Assembly: GCF_002261345.1 (NCBI RefSeq)
Contig: NZ_NEVT01000006.1
Span: 558,001-622,000, forward strand
Direction of reading: 5' to 3'
DNA length: 64,000 bases
From: Bordetella genomosp. 2
GTDB lineage: Bacteria; Pseudomonadota; Gammaproteobacteria; Burkholderiales; Burkholderiaceae_B
A program made the translations under genes and the position numbers. Positions 25,001 to 33,677 of the stretch are shown in pieces. Numbering within the stretch: position 1 is the stretch's first letter; the number at the start of each line of letters is the position of its first letter. The notes under the pieces were generated by a model. That model was not told the DNA's origin and did no database searches. It saw nothing but the letters and a program-made list of their open reading frames with translations.

Positions 25001-27230
25001 CGGTCTCGGTGTAGCCGCTGTTCCAGCCGCGCTGATCGTCATAACGCCAGTAATAGTTCCGGTGCTCGCGATACAGGCGCAACTGCGCCTGCTCCAGCGG
25101 CGCCACCTTGCCGGCGGCGTCCACCCGCACGGCTTCGAAGCCGGCCGGCGCGCCTTCCCGCGCCACGTCATCCTCGAACAGGGGACGCACGGCGATAAGC
25201 CGGTCGGCCGGCCACACGGAACGCTCCAGGGAGCGCACCACCGGCCGGCCGCCGGATTCCAGCAGGCTGGCCGACAGCCGCACGCGCAGCGGCGAATGCG
25301 CCGCGCCGCCCTGCGGATCGATCTGCAGCGCGGCGCGCCCCTCTTCGTCCAGCGTGGATTCGGGGAGTTCTTCGTAGTGCCGCAGCGCATCGTCAGCCAC
25401 GTCGCCGAAGATGAAGCCAGGCCATTGCTGCGCCAGGGCATAGCGCTCGCGCTTGACCTGGAAGCTGGCCAGCAGGCGATTGCCGGCGGCCGGCGCGCCA
25501 TACAGGTAATCCCCCTGCACGGCCACTTGCCAGGTTTCGTCGGGCGCCAGCACCGCCTGGCTGGAGTCGAGCCGCAGCTTCATCCGCTCGGGCAGGAATT
25601 CCTCGACCTGGAACCACCACGCGGCGTCGGGCGCCCGGGCCGCGGGATCGACCCGCAGCTCGAGCAGCCACTTGCCGGTCTGCGCATCCACCGGCAGCTC
25701 GATGGCGTGTTCCACATAGCCGGCCACCTGCGCGGCGGGCTGCCAGAGCTCGCTGCGCACCACGCGGCCGTCCGGCCGCTTCAGGGTCGCGGTCAGCGGC
25801 GCGGGCGGCAGCAGGCGGCCATCGGGATCGCGCGGCAGCACCGAGACCCGGAAGGTTTCTCCCGGCCGGTACAGATCGCGGCCGGCATACACGAACAGGT
25901 TGGTATTGCGCGCGGGATGGCCGCCGATGTCGTATTCCGACAGGTCCAGTGCCGGCTCGCCCAGCGCCAGCACCGTCAGCTCGCGTCCGCGCACGGCGCG
26001 CACCAGGCGCGCATCGGCATGCGCTCCCTCGAAGCGGGCGTGGCCGGACGCGTCGACCGGCGCGCGGGCCAGGACCTTGCCGTTGCCGTCGATCAGTTCG
26101 ACATCCGCGTCGCCGATGGGCTCGCCGCGGGTCAGCGACACCGCATAGGCCTCGATGCGATCGGGATAGCGGCGCGTGTGCAGGCCGATGTCGCTGACGT
26201 AGAAGTACGTCACCTGGTACTCATAGCGGAACCGCCCGGGCTCGCTCATCACCGCCACGTAGATGCCCGGCTGCTGCAGCTCGGCGATGGTTTCGACCGG
26301 CAGGAAGGTCACGTGGCGCCGGTTGGGCTTGTCGTCGGTCAGGAAGCGGCCCTGATAGACGCTGGTGGTCAACTGGTGCAGGCGGTCGAGGTCCCAGTTG
26401 CTGACCGAGCCCTTGAGGCTGCGGTTGTCGGCATAGCGCCAGGCATCGTCCTCGTCGTCGGCCTCGTCGCTGTCCTCGCCGCCGGCGCCCCGGCCGTAGC
26501 CGAGCACATCGTCGAAGAATTCCGGCATGCGCTCCGGGGCCACGCGCAGGAACTGCACGTCGACCTCCGGCATGTTGACCGTGGCCACCGGCAGCCCGCC
26601 ATTCTGGCCCGCCGGCAGCACCACGCCCCGGCTGGCGAAATAAAACGAAGGCGGCATGGCGTCGGTCTGCACGGCGCACTGCATGTCCGCGCCCAGCGTC
26701 GCCCCGCCCTGCGCCGGCAGCGCGGCGCGCAACTGCACCGCGTAGTTGCGCTGCGGCTGCACGTACGGGAAATAAGCCATGCGCGGGTTGTCGCCGACCA
26801 CCCAGCCGCCTTGGACCGGCTTGCCCTGCGGCGCGGCCGTGCCCGCCTGGCGCGCCACCGGCGCATTGGCGGCGGCCGGGGCCGGCGGGCCGTCCGACGG
26901 GGCGACCGCCGCGCCGGTATCGAGCACGCTGAGATAAGAATCCAGGCCGGCCTTGCGGTCGACCGGCTGGCTGAATGTAACGGCCAGTGCCAGGCTGTCG
27001 TTGTATTGCCGCGCCTGGCAGTCGACGGCGCTGAAAGGATCGGGCTGGCCCACGGTCGCGGCGGGCAGCGGCGGCGCCGTCCGCGCCGCCGGCGCGGCGG
27101 CCGGCTCGGGGGCTCGCGCCGCCGGCGGCGCCGCACCCGGCACGCCGCCGCGTCCGGCCCACCAGCCCAGGCCTACCGCGATGGCGAGCGCCACCGCCGC
27201 GATTCCGACCGCCCCACCCCTGTCACTCAT
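22047..27230 (-). CDS. yfhM: Bacterial alpha-2-macroglobulin with thioester motif
   Basis: Large periplasmic protease trap of 1727 residues. Its bait region and internal thioester are thought to capture foreign proteases entering the periplasm, acting with PBP1C. The thioester motif GCTEQ is intact with cysteine near residue 1227. Repeated beta-sandwich macroglobulin domains (for example YDIGGHPARNTNLFVYAGRD and GLTFLPIASDERRLGVAI) precede it, and an alpha-toroid region follows. The N-terminus MSDRGGAVGIAAVALAIAVG is a hydrophobic anchor without a lipobox cysteine, unlike the enterobacterial lipoprotein, so this protein is probably held by an uncleaved helix in the inner membrane. A Pro/Ala-rich linker follows. 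It overlaps pbpC by one nt and lies 111 nt after clpS. Confidence 0.93.
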   Translation of the reverse strand: MSDRGGAVGIAAVALAIAVGLGWWAGRGGVPGAAPPAARAPEPAAAPAARTAPPLPAATVGQPDPFSAVDCQARQYNDSLALAVTFSQPVDRKAGLDSYLSVLDTGAAVAPSDGPPAPAAANAPVARQAGTAAPQGKPVQGGWVVGDNPRMAYFPYVQPQRNYAVQLRAALPAQGGATLGADMQCAVQTDAMPPSFYFASRGVVLPAGQNGGLPVATVNMPEVDVQFLRVAPERMPEFFDDVLGYGRGAGGEDSDEADDEDDAWRYADNRSLKGSVSNWDLDRLHQLTTSVYQGRFLTDDKPNRRHVTFLPVETIAELQQPGIYVAVMSEPGRFRYEYQVTYFYVSDIGLHTRRYPDRIEAYAVSLTRGEPIGDADVELIDGNGKVLARAPVDASGHARFEGAHADARLVRAVRGRELTVLALGEPALDLSEYDIGGHPARNTNLFVYAGRDLYRPGETFRVSVLPRDPDGRLLPPAPLTATLKRPDGRVVRSELWQPAAQVAGYVEHAIELPVDAQTGKWLLELRVDPAARAPDAAWWFQVEEFLPERMKLRLDSSQAVLAPDETWQVAVQGDYLYGAPAAGNRLLASFQVKRERYALAQQWPGFIFGDVADDALRHYEELPESTLDEEGRAALQIDPQGGAAHSPLRVRLSASLLESGGRPVVRSLERSVWPADRLIAVRPLFEDDVAREGAPAGFEAVRVDAAGKVAPLEQAQLRLYREHRNYYWRYDDQRGWNSGYTETEELVESRQIALPDRTPLALPVDWGRYRLEIADPQTGQVLRYRFYAGWGAQDAEAVGNRPDRVQMKLEGVPARPGDTVKLTVTPPHDGQALITVEADRMLWSRWVPVQASGTPVEIALDPAWKRHDLYVSAVVFRPGSAGDRITPARALGLTFLPIASDERRLGVAIAAPAKVEPEARSTVRVKVDGAQGRRATVTLSAVDVGILNINQYATPDPLDFFFGKHRYAAELRDMYGKLIEQMDGTRGRLKWGGDAALRGDSRSLPKKVKLVDLFSGPVALDERGEAEIALDLPDFNGTLRLMAVAFTGEQYGSAEAEMVVAAPIVAELSMPRFVTPGDQAAVALDVTNLSGATQQVKVDLRALDPLAIADGARTLTLKHRQRATLRFTATTTGSYGLGQLRLQVDGAGGPKPVHIVREAVLQVQPAHAAESRVRRLRLAPGESFAPGADALAGYYPDSVTASLSLSNRPPINVARLVERLLGYPYGCTEQTISAALPWVLVSDEDGKRFGLPAHSREERAGKVAGALSRLAGMRNAAGAYSLWGDASARDVWLTAYAVGFMQDARDHDFSVPEAALARPRQWLLEQLQQSAGSFGTWPDRLRRGLQNGRIASDDIDTLRNDHRRFAGYAAAALALARDRQAPLSTVRQLLDRYQERALSPLPLIQLAAAFQLMGDAGRMEQAAGLAAQRAYGFRRHDGRAGYGDDWLGDYGSAVRDYALSYALAAQYGLLDEGREALLAQLDGRLQGRSYLSTQEQMALVLAARAAGGDAEAPWSAELATAAGVQALQGAADRALALRGADLPALRLTNTGTQPLFAEFDLQGTRREPPAPRSDVIRLQRSWYTPDGRPWDGGVLHTGDLLVVKLRASANQLLPDALLVDRVPAGFEVENLNLSQSPDMQDWEIGGTRVADALANSAIKHREFRDDRYVAAVELNRGAVDIFYMARVVTPGRYAVPSAAAEDMYRPELRGVGEQWSPIEIRDRGTRP

Positions 27231-27341
27231 GGCTTGCCCCTGTACAGCCAGTTATGGGCGCCTCGCGCCCGATCGACGGGCCGGTTGGTCGCCCGGCCCG
27301 CCGCAGATATTAGCGCGCGGTGATGCTGTCCCGGCCGCCGG

Positions 27342-27656
27342 CTAAACGGGCTCCATGACGCATTGCAGCGGATGCTGGCGCGCCCGCGCGTACTGCGCCA
27401 CTTGCGCGATGCGCGTGGCCGCCACGTCGCGCGGGTACACCCCACAGGTGCCGCGACCTTCGTGATGGACTTGCAACATGATGCGCGTGGCATCTTCCTG
27501 GTTCTTGCCGAAGAACTTCTGCAATACCTTCACCACGAACTCCATCGGGGTGTAGTCGTCATTGAGCAGCACTACCTGGTACATGGGCGGCGGCGCCGTG
27601 CGGGCCGGGGCCTTCTCCACGGTCAGGTCGTGCTGGGTATCCACGGTCGAACTCAT
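27342..27656 (-). CDS. clpS: ClpS, ClpAP adaptor for N-end-rule substrates
   Basis: Small cytoplasmic adaptor of 104 residues that binds the ClpA N-domain and delivers proteins with destabilising N-terminal residues. The flexible N-terminal tail leads to the conserved core [20 protein letters not shown], in which NDDYTPMEF forms the N-degron pocket region. The histidine in [10 protein letters not shown] and the C-terminal [15 protein letters not shown] strand are also conserved. It is divergent from a cold-shock gene, an arrangement also seen for cspD-clpS-clpA in enterobacteria. Here the next genes are the alpha-2-macroglobulin and pbpC rather than clpA. A possible -10 box TAGAAT lies just upstream (plus 27666-27671), but no good -35 was found. 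Confidence 0.96.
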   Translation of the reverse strand: MSSTVDTQHDLTVEKAPARTAPPPMYQVVLLNDDYTPMEFVVKVLQKFFGKNQEDATRIMLQVHHEGRGTCGVYPRDVAATRIAQVAQYARARQHPLQCVMEPV

Positions 27657-27738
27657 AGGGCGGCTATTCTATTGAAACAGGGACAGGCATTGCCCGGACT
27701 TACCCAAAATTACACGCAGAAATGCGTAGTTTCCATAC

Positions 27739-27768
27739 TTGACGCCGGAAAGAAAAGCAGAGCATTAT
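27739..27768 (+). promoter_or_regulatory. Predicted promoter of the cold-shock gene
   Basis: TTGACG (27739-27744) and CATTAT (27763-27768) are spaced by 18 nt. Transcription would start near 27775, giving a leader of about 100 nt before the cold-shock ATG, as is usual for cold-shock mRNAs. Confidence 0.5.
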
Positions 27769-27834
27769 CCACGCATTCGGGGGCCCTCGTCTGCATCAGG
27801 GGCGTCCGGAAGCCGGAAGGTCGCCGGTCCAGGC

Positions 27835-27876
27835 CGGACTGCCTTCTGTCAACATACGATTCAATGAGGCAGTCCG
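27835..27876 (+). promoter_or_regulatory. Leader hairpin overlapping the cold-shock ribosome binding site
   Basis: CGGACTGCC (27835-27843) pairs perfectly with GGCAGTCCG (27868-27876), a 9-bp stem closing a 24-nt loop that ends one nt before the start codon at 27878. The only Shine-Dalgarno-like bases, GAGG at 27867-27870, fall at the base of the right arm. Folding would therefore hide the ribosome site, which suggests temperature- or protein-dependent translation. Confidence 0.5.
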
Positions 27877-27877
27877 C

Positions 27878-28123
27878 ATGTCTGATACGACCGCAACCGC
27901 CGTCCAAGGGGACAATCCCAAATCGACGGGTACCGTCAAATGGTTCAACGATGCGAAGGGGTTCGGCTTCATTACGCCCGATGACGGCGGTGAAGATCTG
28001 TTCGCGCATTTCTCGTCCATTCAGATGAACGGGTTCAAGACCCTGAAAGAAGGCCAGAAGGTGGCTTTCGAGATCATTCAAGGCCCTAAAGGCAAACAGG
28101 CGCTGAACATCACGTCGGCCTGA
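27878..28123 (+). CDS. Cold-shock domain protein (CspA/CspD family)
   Basis: Small single-stranded nucleic-acid-binding protein of 81 residues. The cold-shock domain starts after a 15-residue tail and carries RNP1 (KGFGFITP) and RNP2 (DLFAHFSSI), with the usual [12 protein letters not shown] beginning. It probably acts as an RNA chaperone or antiterminator. The start at 27878 follows a weak GAGG ribosome site that lies in a predicted hairpin. It is divergent from clpS, the position occupied by cspD in enterobacteria, though the domain itself does not tell CspD from other paralogues. A strong terminator follows 20 nt after the stop codon. Confidence 0.95.
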   Translation: MSDTTATAVQGDNPKSTGTVKWFNDAKGFGFITPDDGGEDLFAHFSSIQMNGFKTLKEGQKVAFEIIQGPKGKQALNITSA

Positions 28124-28141
28124 CGCCCAGTATCTGTATCG

Positions 28142-28185
28142 CGCCGCCCGCGTGCCGGACGCCTCCGGTTGCGGGCGGCGTTTTT
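28142..28185 (+). terminator. Rho-independent terminator of the cold-shock gene
   Basis: CGCCGCCCGC (28142-28151) pairs with GCGGGCGGCG (28171-28180), followed by TTTTT (28181-28185). The stem is 10 bp and GC-only, a textbook intrinsic terminator. Confidence 0.85.
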
Positions 28186-28239
28186 GCCCGGGCGGGGCAC
28201 CATGCCCCGCCCTGTTATTTTCCGCTGTTTCGCTGCTTC

Positions 28240-28716
28240 ATGTCGACCCGCCACGCCCCGCCGCCTGCCCGCATTCCCGCCCGGGCCGCCGCGGCCGCCG
28301 CCCTGCTCGGCGCCCTGGCCTGCCTGCCCTCCGCCCGGGCGCAAAGCCCGCAAACCGGCCTGCCGGTCACCCAGCTGTCGGCGGGCATCCACATCATCCG
28401 CGCCGAAGTGGCGGATACCGAAGCCACGCGCCGCGTCGGGCTGATGCACCGGCAGAGCCTGCCAGGCAACGGCGGCATGCTGTTCGTGTTCGAATCGCCG
28501 GACCTGCAGTGCTTCTGGATGCGCAACACGCCGCTGCCGCTGTCGATCGCCTTCATTGCCGACGATGGCTCCATCGTCAATATCGCGGACATGGCGCCGC
28601 AGACCGACGATGCCCATTGTTCGGCCCGGCCGGTGCGCTACGCCCTGGAGATGTCGCAAGGCTGGTTCGAAGCGCATGGCATCCAGGCCGGCAACCGGAT
28701 CGACGGCCTGCCCTGA
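28240..28716 (+). CDS. Exported DUF192 family protein
   Basis: Predicted secreted or periplasmic protein of 158 residues containing one DUF192 domain. A signal peptide is visible (AAAAALLGALACLPSARAQS, likely cleavage after ARA). The mature domain has the family landmarks ADTEATRRVGLMHRQSLPGN-like helix start, GGMLFVFESPDLQCFWMRNT and the C-terminal LEMSQGWFEAHGI. No biochemical activity is established for this family. It sits between the cold-shock gene terminator and a shared bidirectional terminator with the thiolase gene, so it is probably transcribed alone. I see no clear ribosome site. Confidence 0.88.
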   Translation: MSTRHAPPPARIPARAAAAAALLGALACLPSARAQSPQTGLPVTQLSAGIHIIRAEVADTEATRRVGLMHRQSLPGNGGMLFVFESPDLQCFWMRNTPLPLSIAFIADDGSIVNIADMAPQTDDAHCSARPVRYALEMSQGWFEAHGIQAGNRIDGLP

Positions 28717-28736
28717 CCCGGTTCGCGCCCGACAAG

Positions 28737-28763
28737 AAAAAGGGAGCCGCGCGGCTCCCTTTT
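28737..28763. terminator. Bidirectional terminator between the DUF192 and thiolase genes
   Basis: AAAAGGGAGCCGC and GCGGCTCCCTTTT form an uninterrupted 13-bp inverted repeat with A- and T-runs on the two sides. It lies between convergent genes and can serve both strands. Confidence 0.8.
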
Positions 28764-28779
28764 GCCATGGCGCGGCCGG

Positions 28780-29985
<1,206 letters not shown>

Positions 29986-30078
29986 GGATTCAAGCTCGAA
30001 AAGAAGAAAAAAAGCTGGATAGCGAACCTATCGATGTTACGCCACCCCGCCCGGGCGTGGCGGGCCGCGGTGCGCAGT

Positions 30079-30097
30079 CTGTCCGCATATCGGACAG
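30079..30097. promoter_or_regulatory. Palindrome CTGTCCG-N5-CGGACAG upstream of the thiolase gene
   Basis: A perfect 7-bp inverted repeat with a CATAT spacer lies in the 140-nt gap between the ClC and thiolase genes. Its form resembles operators of IclR-family regulators such as PcaR and PobR. A second, shorter repeat GATAG-N5-CTATC (30018-30032) lies nearer the thiolase start. Confidence 0.45.
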
Positions 30098-30125
30098 TGT
30101 TTGCGCCATGGACACGCCGGCGCGG

Positions 30126-31517
30126 CTACGGCGCCCCGCGCGCCGCCCGGCCGGTCTCGACCTGGGCCTGGCGGCGGAAGCGCCCGGCGGCGAAATGATA
30201 GAACGGCCGCGGGCAGAACTGCCGCGCCACCAGCGACGCGGCCAGCGCGCCGACCAGCAGCCAGAACAGCATCGGCTGGCTGCCGGTCATCTCCATCACG
30301 ATGACGCTGGAGGTCAGGGGCGACTGCGTGGCGGCGGCCAGGAAGGCCGCCATGGAAATCAGCACCAGCACGCGCCGGTCGATGTCGCCGCCGCTCAATT
30401 CCCAGAGGTGCTGCCCGATCCCCGCGCCGGTCGTCAGGGCCGGCGTGAAAATGCCGCCCGGAATGCCAGCCCAGTAGGACACTACCGTGGCGGCCAGCTT
30501 GGCCAGGCCGAATGCGGCCGGCCCCTCGGCTTCGCCCGACAGCAGGCCGCCCGCCACGGTGTAGCCGGTGCCGTACACCGTGTTGCCGCTGAGCGCGCCC
30601 AGGCAGGCCAGCGCCAGCCCCATGGCAGCGGCGGTCCAGATCGGATGCTGGCGGATCCAGCCGCGCCAGGCCGACGGCGCCACGCCGGAAGCGCCTTTGC
30701 TGAGCAGCCGGCCGAAGACCCCGCCGAGCACGCCGTTGACCAGCCCGCAAACCAGCACCCAGAGAACCATGTGGTGCGGCAGCGCCTGCCCGCCGAACGT
30801 GCCGAAATAAGGATTGTTGCCCGCCAGCGCGACCACCAGGAAGCCGGCCGCCAGCACGCCGATCAGCACCAGGCGCTGCCAGCGCAGCACCGTGCCGCGG
30901 CCGAGTTCCTCGATGGCGAAGATCACGCCGGCCAATGGCGCGTTGAACGCCGCGGCCAGGCCGCCGGCGGCGCCGGCGGCGATCAGCTCATTGGCATGAA
31001 AGCCGCGCAGCGGCACTCCATTGCGGCGCCAGAACCGCCCCCAGGCCAGCATCACGGCGGCGCCCACCTGCACCGAAGGCCCTTCCCGGCCGGCGGACGC
31101 GCCCGCGGCCAGGCCCAGGAAAGTGAGCGGGATCTTCCACAGGGTCTGGCGCGGCGATACCAGGCTGGACTGCGCCGGCCCCGGCGGCAGCGACAGGGCA
31201 CCGATGACCTGCGGAATGCCGCTGCCGGCCGCATTGGGCGCCAGGCGCAGGGTCAGCCAGCGCAGCACGGCGAAGGCCAGCGGGATCAGTACGAATGCCA
31301 GCCAGCCGTGGCGCGCCGTCCAGGCGCCGTTCCATTCCAGCGCCAGGTCGGCCAGCCAGGCGAACCCCAGCGAGACCAGCGCCACCAGCGCCGCCCCGCC
31401 CAGCAGCAGCCCCAGTTGCAGGCTCTTGCGCGACAGCCTGCCCAATTGGCGCAGCTTGCGGCGCGCCAGGCGGCGCGCGCGGGAACCGAGGCGGCGTAAC
31501 GTATCAGCGGTCGGCAT
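30126..31517 (-). CDS. ClC-family chloride channel/antiporter
   Basis: Inner-membrane ClC protein of 463 residues that moves chloride, probably in exchange for protons. All selectivity-filter motifs are present: GSGIPQ near residue 98, GREGPSVQ with the gating glutamate, and GIPGGIFTPAL further on. The glutamate pair in AGVIFAIEELGRG matches the position of the internal proton-transfer glutamate in antiporters, so exchange rather than channel conduction is likely. About ten hydrophobic helices are visible. The N-terminus is strongly basic (RRLGSRARRLARRKLRQL). It is monocistronic, lying between sodB and the thiolase gene, both on the same strand. Confidence 0.93.
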   Translation of the reverse strand: MPTADTLRRLGSRARRLARRKLRQLGRLSRKSLQLGLLLGGAALVALVSLGFAWLADLALEWNGAWTARHGWLAFVLIPLAFAVLRWLTLRLAPNAAGSGIPQVIGALSLPPGPAQSSLVSPRQTLWKIPLTFLGLAAGASAGREGPSVQVGAAVMLAWGRFWRRNGVPLRGFHANELIAAGAAGGLAAAFNAPLAGVIFAIEELGRGTVLRWQRLVLIGVLAAGFLVVALAGNNPYFGTFGGQALPHHMVLWVLVCGLVNGVLGGVFGRLLSKGASGVAPSAWRGWIRQHPIWTAAAMGLALACLGALSGNTVYGTGYTVAGGLLSGEAEGPAAFGLAKLAATVVSYWAGIPGGIFTPALTTGAGIGQHLWELSGGDIDRRVLVLISMAAFLAAATQSPLTSSVIVMEMTGSQPMLFWLLVGALAASLVARQFCPRPFYHFAAGRFRRQAQVETGRAARGAP

Positions 31518-31583
31518 GCGGGACGTGTGGGGCTGGAAAGCCGCTTACCTTAACATCCGGCGCGGCGGCGCGGCCGCGCACGC

Positions 31584-31610
31584 AAAAACGCCCGGCGCGG
31601 GGCCGGGCGT
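31584..31610 (-). terminator. Intrinsic terminator of sodB
   Basis: On the minus strand a 9-bp stem (plus 31588-31596 with 31602-31610, 5-nt loop) is followed by a T-run (plus AAAAA, 31584-31588). It lies about 25 nt after the sodB stop. Confidence 0.8.
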
Positions 31611-31635
31611 GGCGCGCCTGCGGGCGCTGCGTCGC

Positions 31636-32214
31636 TCAGGCGAAATTCTTGGCGGCGAAATCCCAGTTCACCAGGGCCCAGAAATTCTCCAGGTACTTCG
31701 GACGCGCGTTGCGGTAATCGATGTAGTAGGCGTGCTCCCACACATCACAGGTCAGCAGCGGCTTGTCGGCCGTGGTCAGCGGCGTGGCGGCGTTGCTGGT
31801 GTTGACGATGTCGAGCGAGCCGTCCGGCTTCTTCACCAGCCAGGTCCAGCCCGAACCGAAGTTGCCGGCGGCCGACTTGTTGAAGGCTTCCTTGAAGGCG
31901 TCGAAGCTGCCCCACTTGGCATTGATCGCATCGGCCAGCGCGCCGCTGGGCGCTCCGCCGGCGTTGGGAGCCAGCGAGTTCCAGTAGAACGTGTGGTTCC
32001 AGACCTGGGCCGCGTTGTTGAACACGCCGCCGGACGACTTCTTCACGATGTCTTCGAGCGAGGCGTTCTCGAACTCGGTGCCGGGGATCAGGTTGTTCAG
32101 GTTGGTGACGTAGGTCTGGTGGTGCTTGCCGTAGTGAAACTCGAGCGTTTCCTTGGAGATGTGCGGCGCCAGGGCGTCCAGCGCGTAAGGCAGGGGGGGA
32201 AGAGTATGTGCCAT
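31636..32214 (-). CDS. sodB: Iron superoxide dismutase
   Basis: Cytoplasmic superoxide dismutase of 192 residues. The start at 32214 has a GAAGGA ribosome site and yields [20 protein letters not shown], the standard SodB N-terminus; an in-frame start at 32277 would add 21 unsupported residues. Metal ligands are visible: His in [12 protein letters not shown], His in VWNHTFYWN, and Asp and His in [14 protein letters not shown]. The glutamine-rich signature near [10 protein letters not shown] and length favour iron over manganese. It has its own terminator and a possible -10 TACAAT (plus ATTGTA at 32258-32263), consistent with a single-gene unit downstream of xseA. Confidence 0.96.
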   Translation of the reverse strand: MAHTLPPLPYALDALAPHISKETLEFHYGKHHQTYVTNLNNLIPGTEFENASLEDIVKKSSGGVFNNAAQVWNHTFYWNSLAPNAGGAPSGALADAINAKWGSFDAFKEAFNKSAAGNFGSGWTWLVKKPDGSLDIVNTSNAATPLTTADKPLLTCDVWEHAYYIDYRNARPKYLENFWALVNWDFAAKNFA

Positions 32215-32288
32215 GTGGGGTTCCTTCTCTGTGTTGAGTGCACGATCAAGCGCACCCATTGTATCGGCAGTTTGCATGGGTGTTTGCG

Positions 32289-33677
32289 TTAACCCTGATC
32301 CGGCGCGGGGTTAACGCCGCCGCCCTCGCCGCGTGCGTCCAGCACCCGGACTTGGGCGCTGCCGTGCGAGAACGTCACGTCCAGCGATTGGCCCTGCGCC
32401 AGCACGGCCGCATCCCGCAGGATCCGCCCTTGCTCGTCGCGCACGATGGCATAGCCGCGCGCCAGGGTGTGGCGCGGATCGAGCGCGCGCAAGTGGGCCG
32501 CGGCGGCGGCCGCGCGCGCCTGGCTGGCCGCCAGCTGGCGCGCCTGCGCCTGGGCCAGGCGGCGTGCTATCGCATGCAGGCGTTCCGCCGCGCGTGCGGT
32601 GTCGGGCACGCAATGCGCCAGCCGTTGCGCCAGCAATCCGGCGCGCGCCGCGCGCCGGCCCTGCGGCCCGCGCCAGGCCGCGACCAGGCGATGGCGCAGG
32701 GTATTCAGGCGCTCGGCCTGGTGGGCTAGCCGGCGGGTCGGCGATATCAACTGCGAGGCGGCGCGGTCGAGCCGTTGCGCGGCCTGCTCCAGCCGCCGTT
32801 GCTGCCCGCGCGCCAGGCGCTGCGCCGCCTGGCCCACACGGCCGAGCAGCTCCGCGCGCGGCGCGCAGGCCAGCTCGGCGGCGGCGGTGGGCGTGGGCGC
32901 GCGCACATCGGCCACGAAGTCCACGATCGTGAAATCGGTTTCGTGCCCTACCCCGCTGATGACCGGAATAGCGCTGGCCGCCACCAGGCGGGCCAACGCT
33001 TCATCATTGAAGCTCCACAGATCTTCGATGCTGCCGCCGCCGCGCACCAGCAGCAGCGTATCGACCTCGTTGCGCGCGTTGGCCACCTGCAGCTGGACGG
33101 CCAGGCGGGCCGCCGCGTCGGCGCCCTGCACCGGCGCCGGATAGAGAATCACCGGCACCTGCGGCGCGCGCCGGGCCAGCGCCGACAGCACGTCGCGCAG
33201 CGCCGCCGCGTGCGGCGAGGTGATCACGCCGATGGCGCGCGGCAGCGCCACGGGCTGGCGCTTGGCGGCGGGGTCGAACAGCCCCTCGGCGGCGAGCTGC
33301 TCCTTCAGGCGCAGGAAAGCCTCGTACAGATTCCCCAGGCCGGCGCGCCGCATGGCGTCGGCCTGCAATTGATAGTCGCCGCGCGGCTCATAGAGCGACA
33401 CGCGCGCGCGCACTTCCACCTGGTCGCCGGCCCGCGGCACGAAACCGACCGCCGAGGCGCGGCTGCGGAACATGACAGTGCGCACGGCGGCGCGGCTGTC
33501 CTTGAGGGTGAAGTACCAGTGCCCCGAGGCGGCCTGCGTGAAATTGGAAATCTCGCCGCGAACCCACAATGGCGGGATGTTGCGCTCCAACAATTGGCCC
33601 ACCGCTTGATTCAACTGGGCAACTGTCATGATATCCCGCGCAAATACGTCGTTTCTTACGGGAAACTGTGCTGTCAT
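32289..33677 (-). CDS. xseA: Exodeoxyribonuclease VII large subunit
   Basis: Catalytic subunit of ExoVII, which degrades single-stranded DNA in the cytoplasm in repair. The start at 33677 gives 462 residues; a longer frame reaching 33866 runs through AT-rich intergenic sequence and was not used. The N-terminal OB-fold is visible ([40 protein letters not shown]). The catalytic domain carries [35 protein letters not shown] and [30 protein letters not shown] long Arg/Gln/Ala-rich coiled coil follows, as in other XseA. It is divergent from the ExbB-like gene across a 343-nt gap. xseB is not in this window. Confidence 0.95.
   Translation of the reverse strand: MTAQFPVRNDVFARDIMTVAQLNQAVGQLLERNIPPLWVRGEISNFTQAASGHWYFTLKDSRAAVRTVMFRSRASAVGFVPRAGDQVEVRARVSLYEPRGDYQLQADAMRRAGLGNLYEAFLRLKEQLAAEGLFDPAAKRQPVALPRAIGVITSPHAAALRDVLSALARRAPQVPVILYPAPVQGADAAARLAVQLQVANARNEVDTLLLVRGGGSIEDLWSFNDEALARLVAASAIPVISGVGHETDFTIVDFVADVRAPTPTAAAELACAPRAELLGRVGQAAQRLARGQQRRLEQAAQRLDRAASQLISPTRRLAHQAERLNTLRHRLVAAWRGPQGRRAARAGLLAQRLAHCVPDTARAAERLHAIARRLAQAQARQLAASQARAAAAAAHLRALDPRHTLARGYAIVRDEQGRILRDAAVLAQGQSLDVTFSHGSAQVRVLDARGEGGGVNPAPDQG

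Noticed and set aside
22035-27323. A very long open reading frame (about 1760 codons) on the plus strand opposite the alpha-2-macroglobulin gene
   Set aside because: It is a shadow frame caused by high GC at codon third positions. Its translation is rich in Arg, Gln, His and Gly with no domain, while the minus-strand frame encodes a complete recognisable protein.
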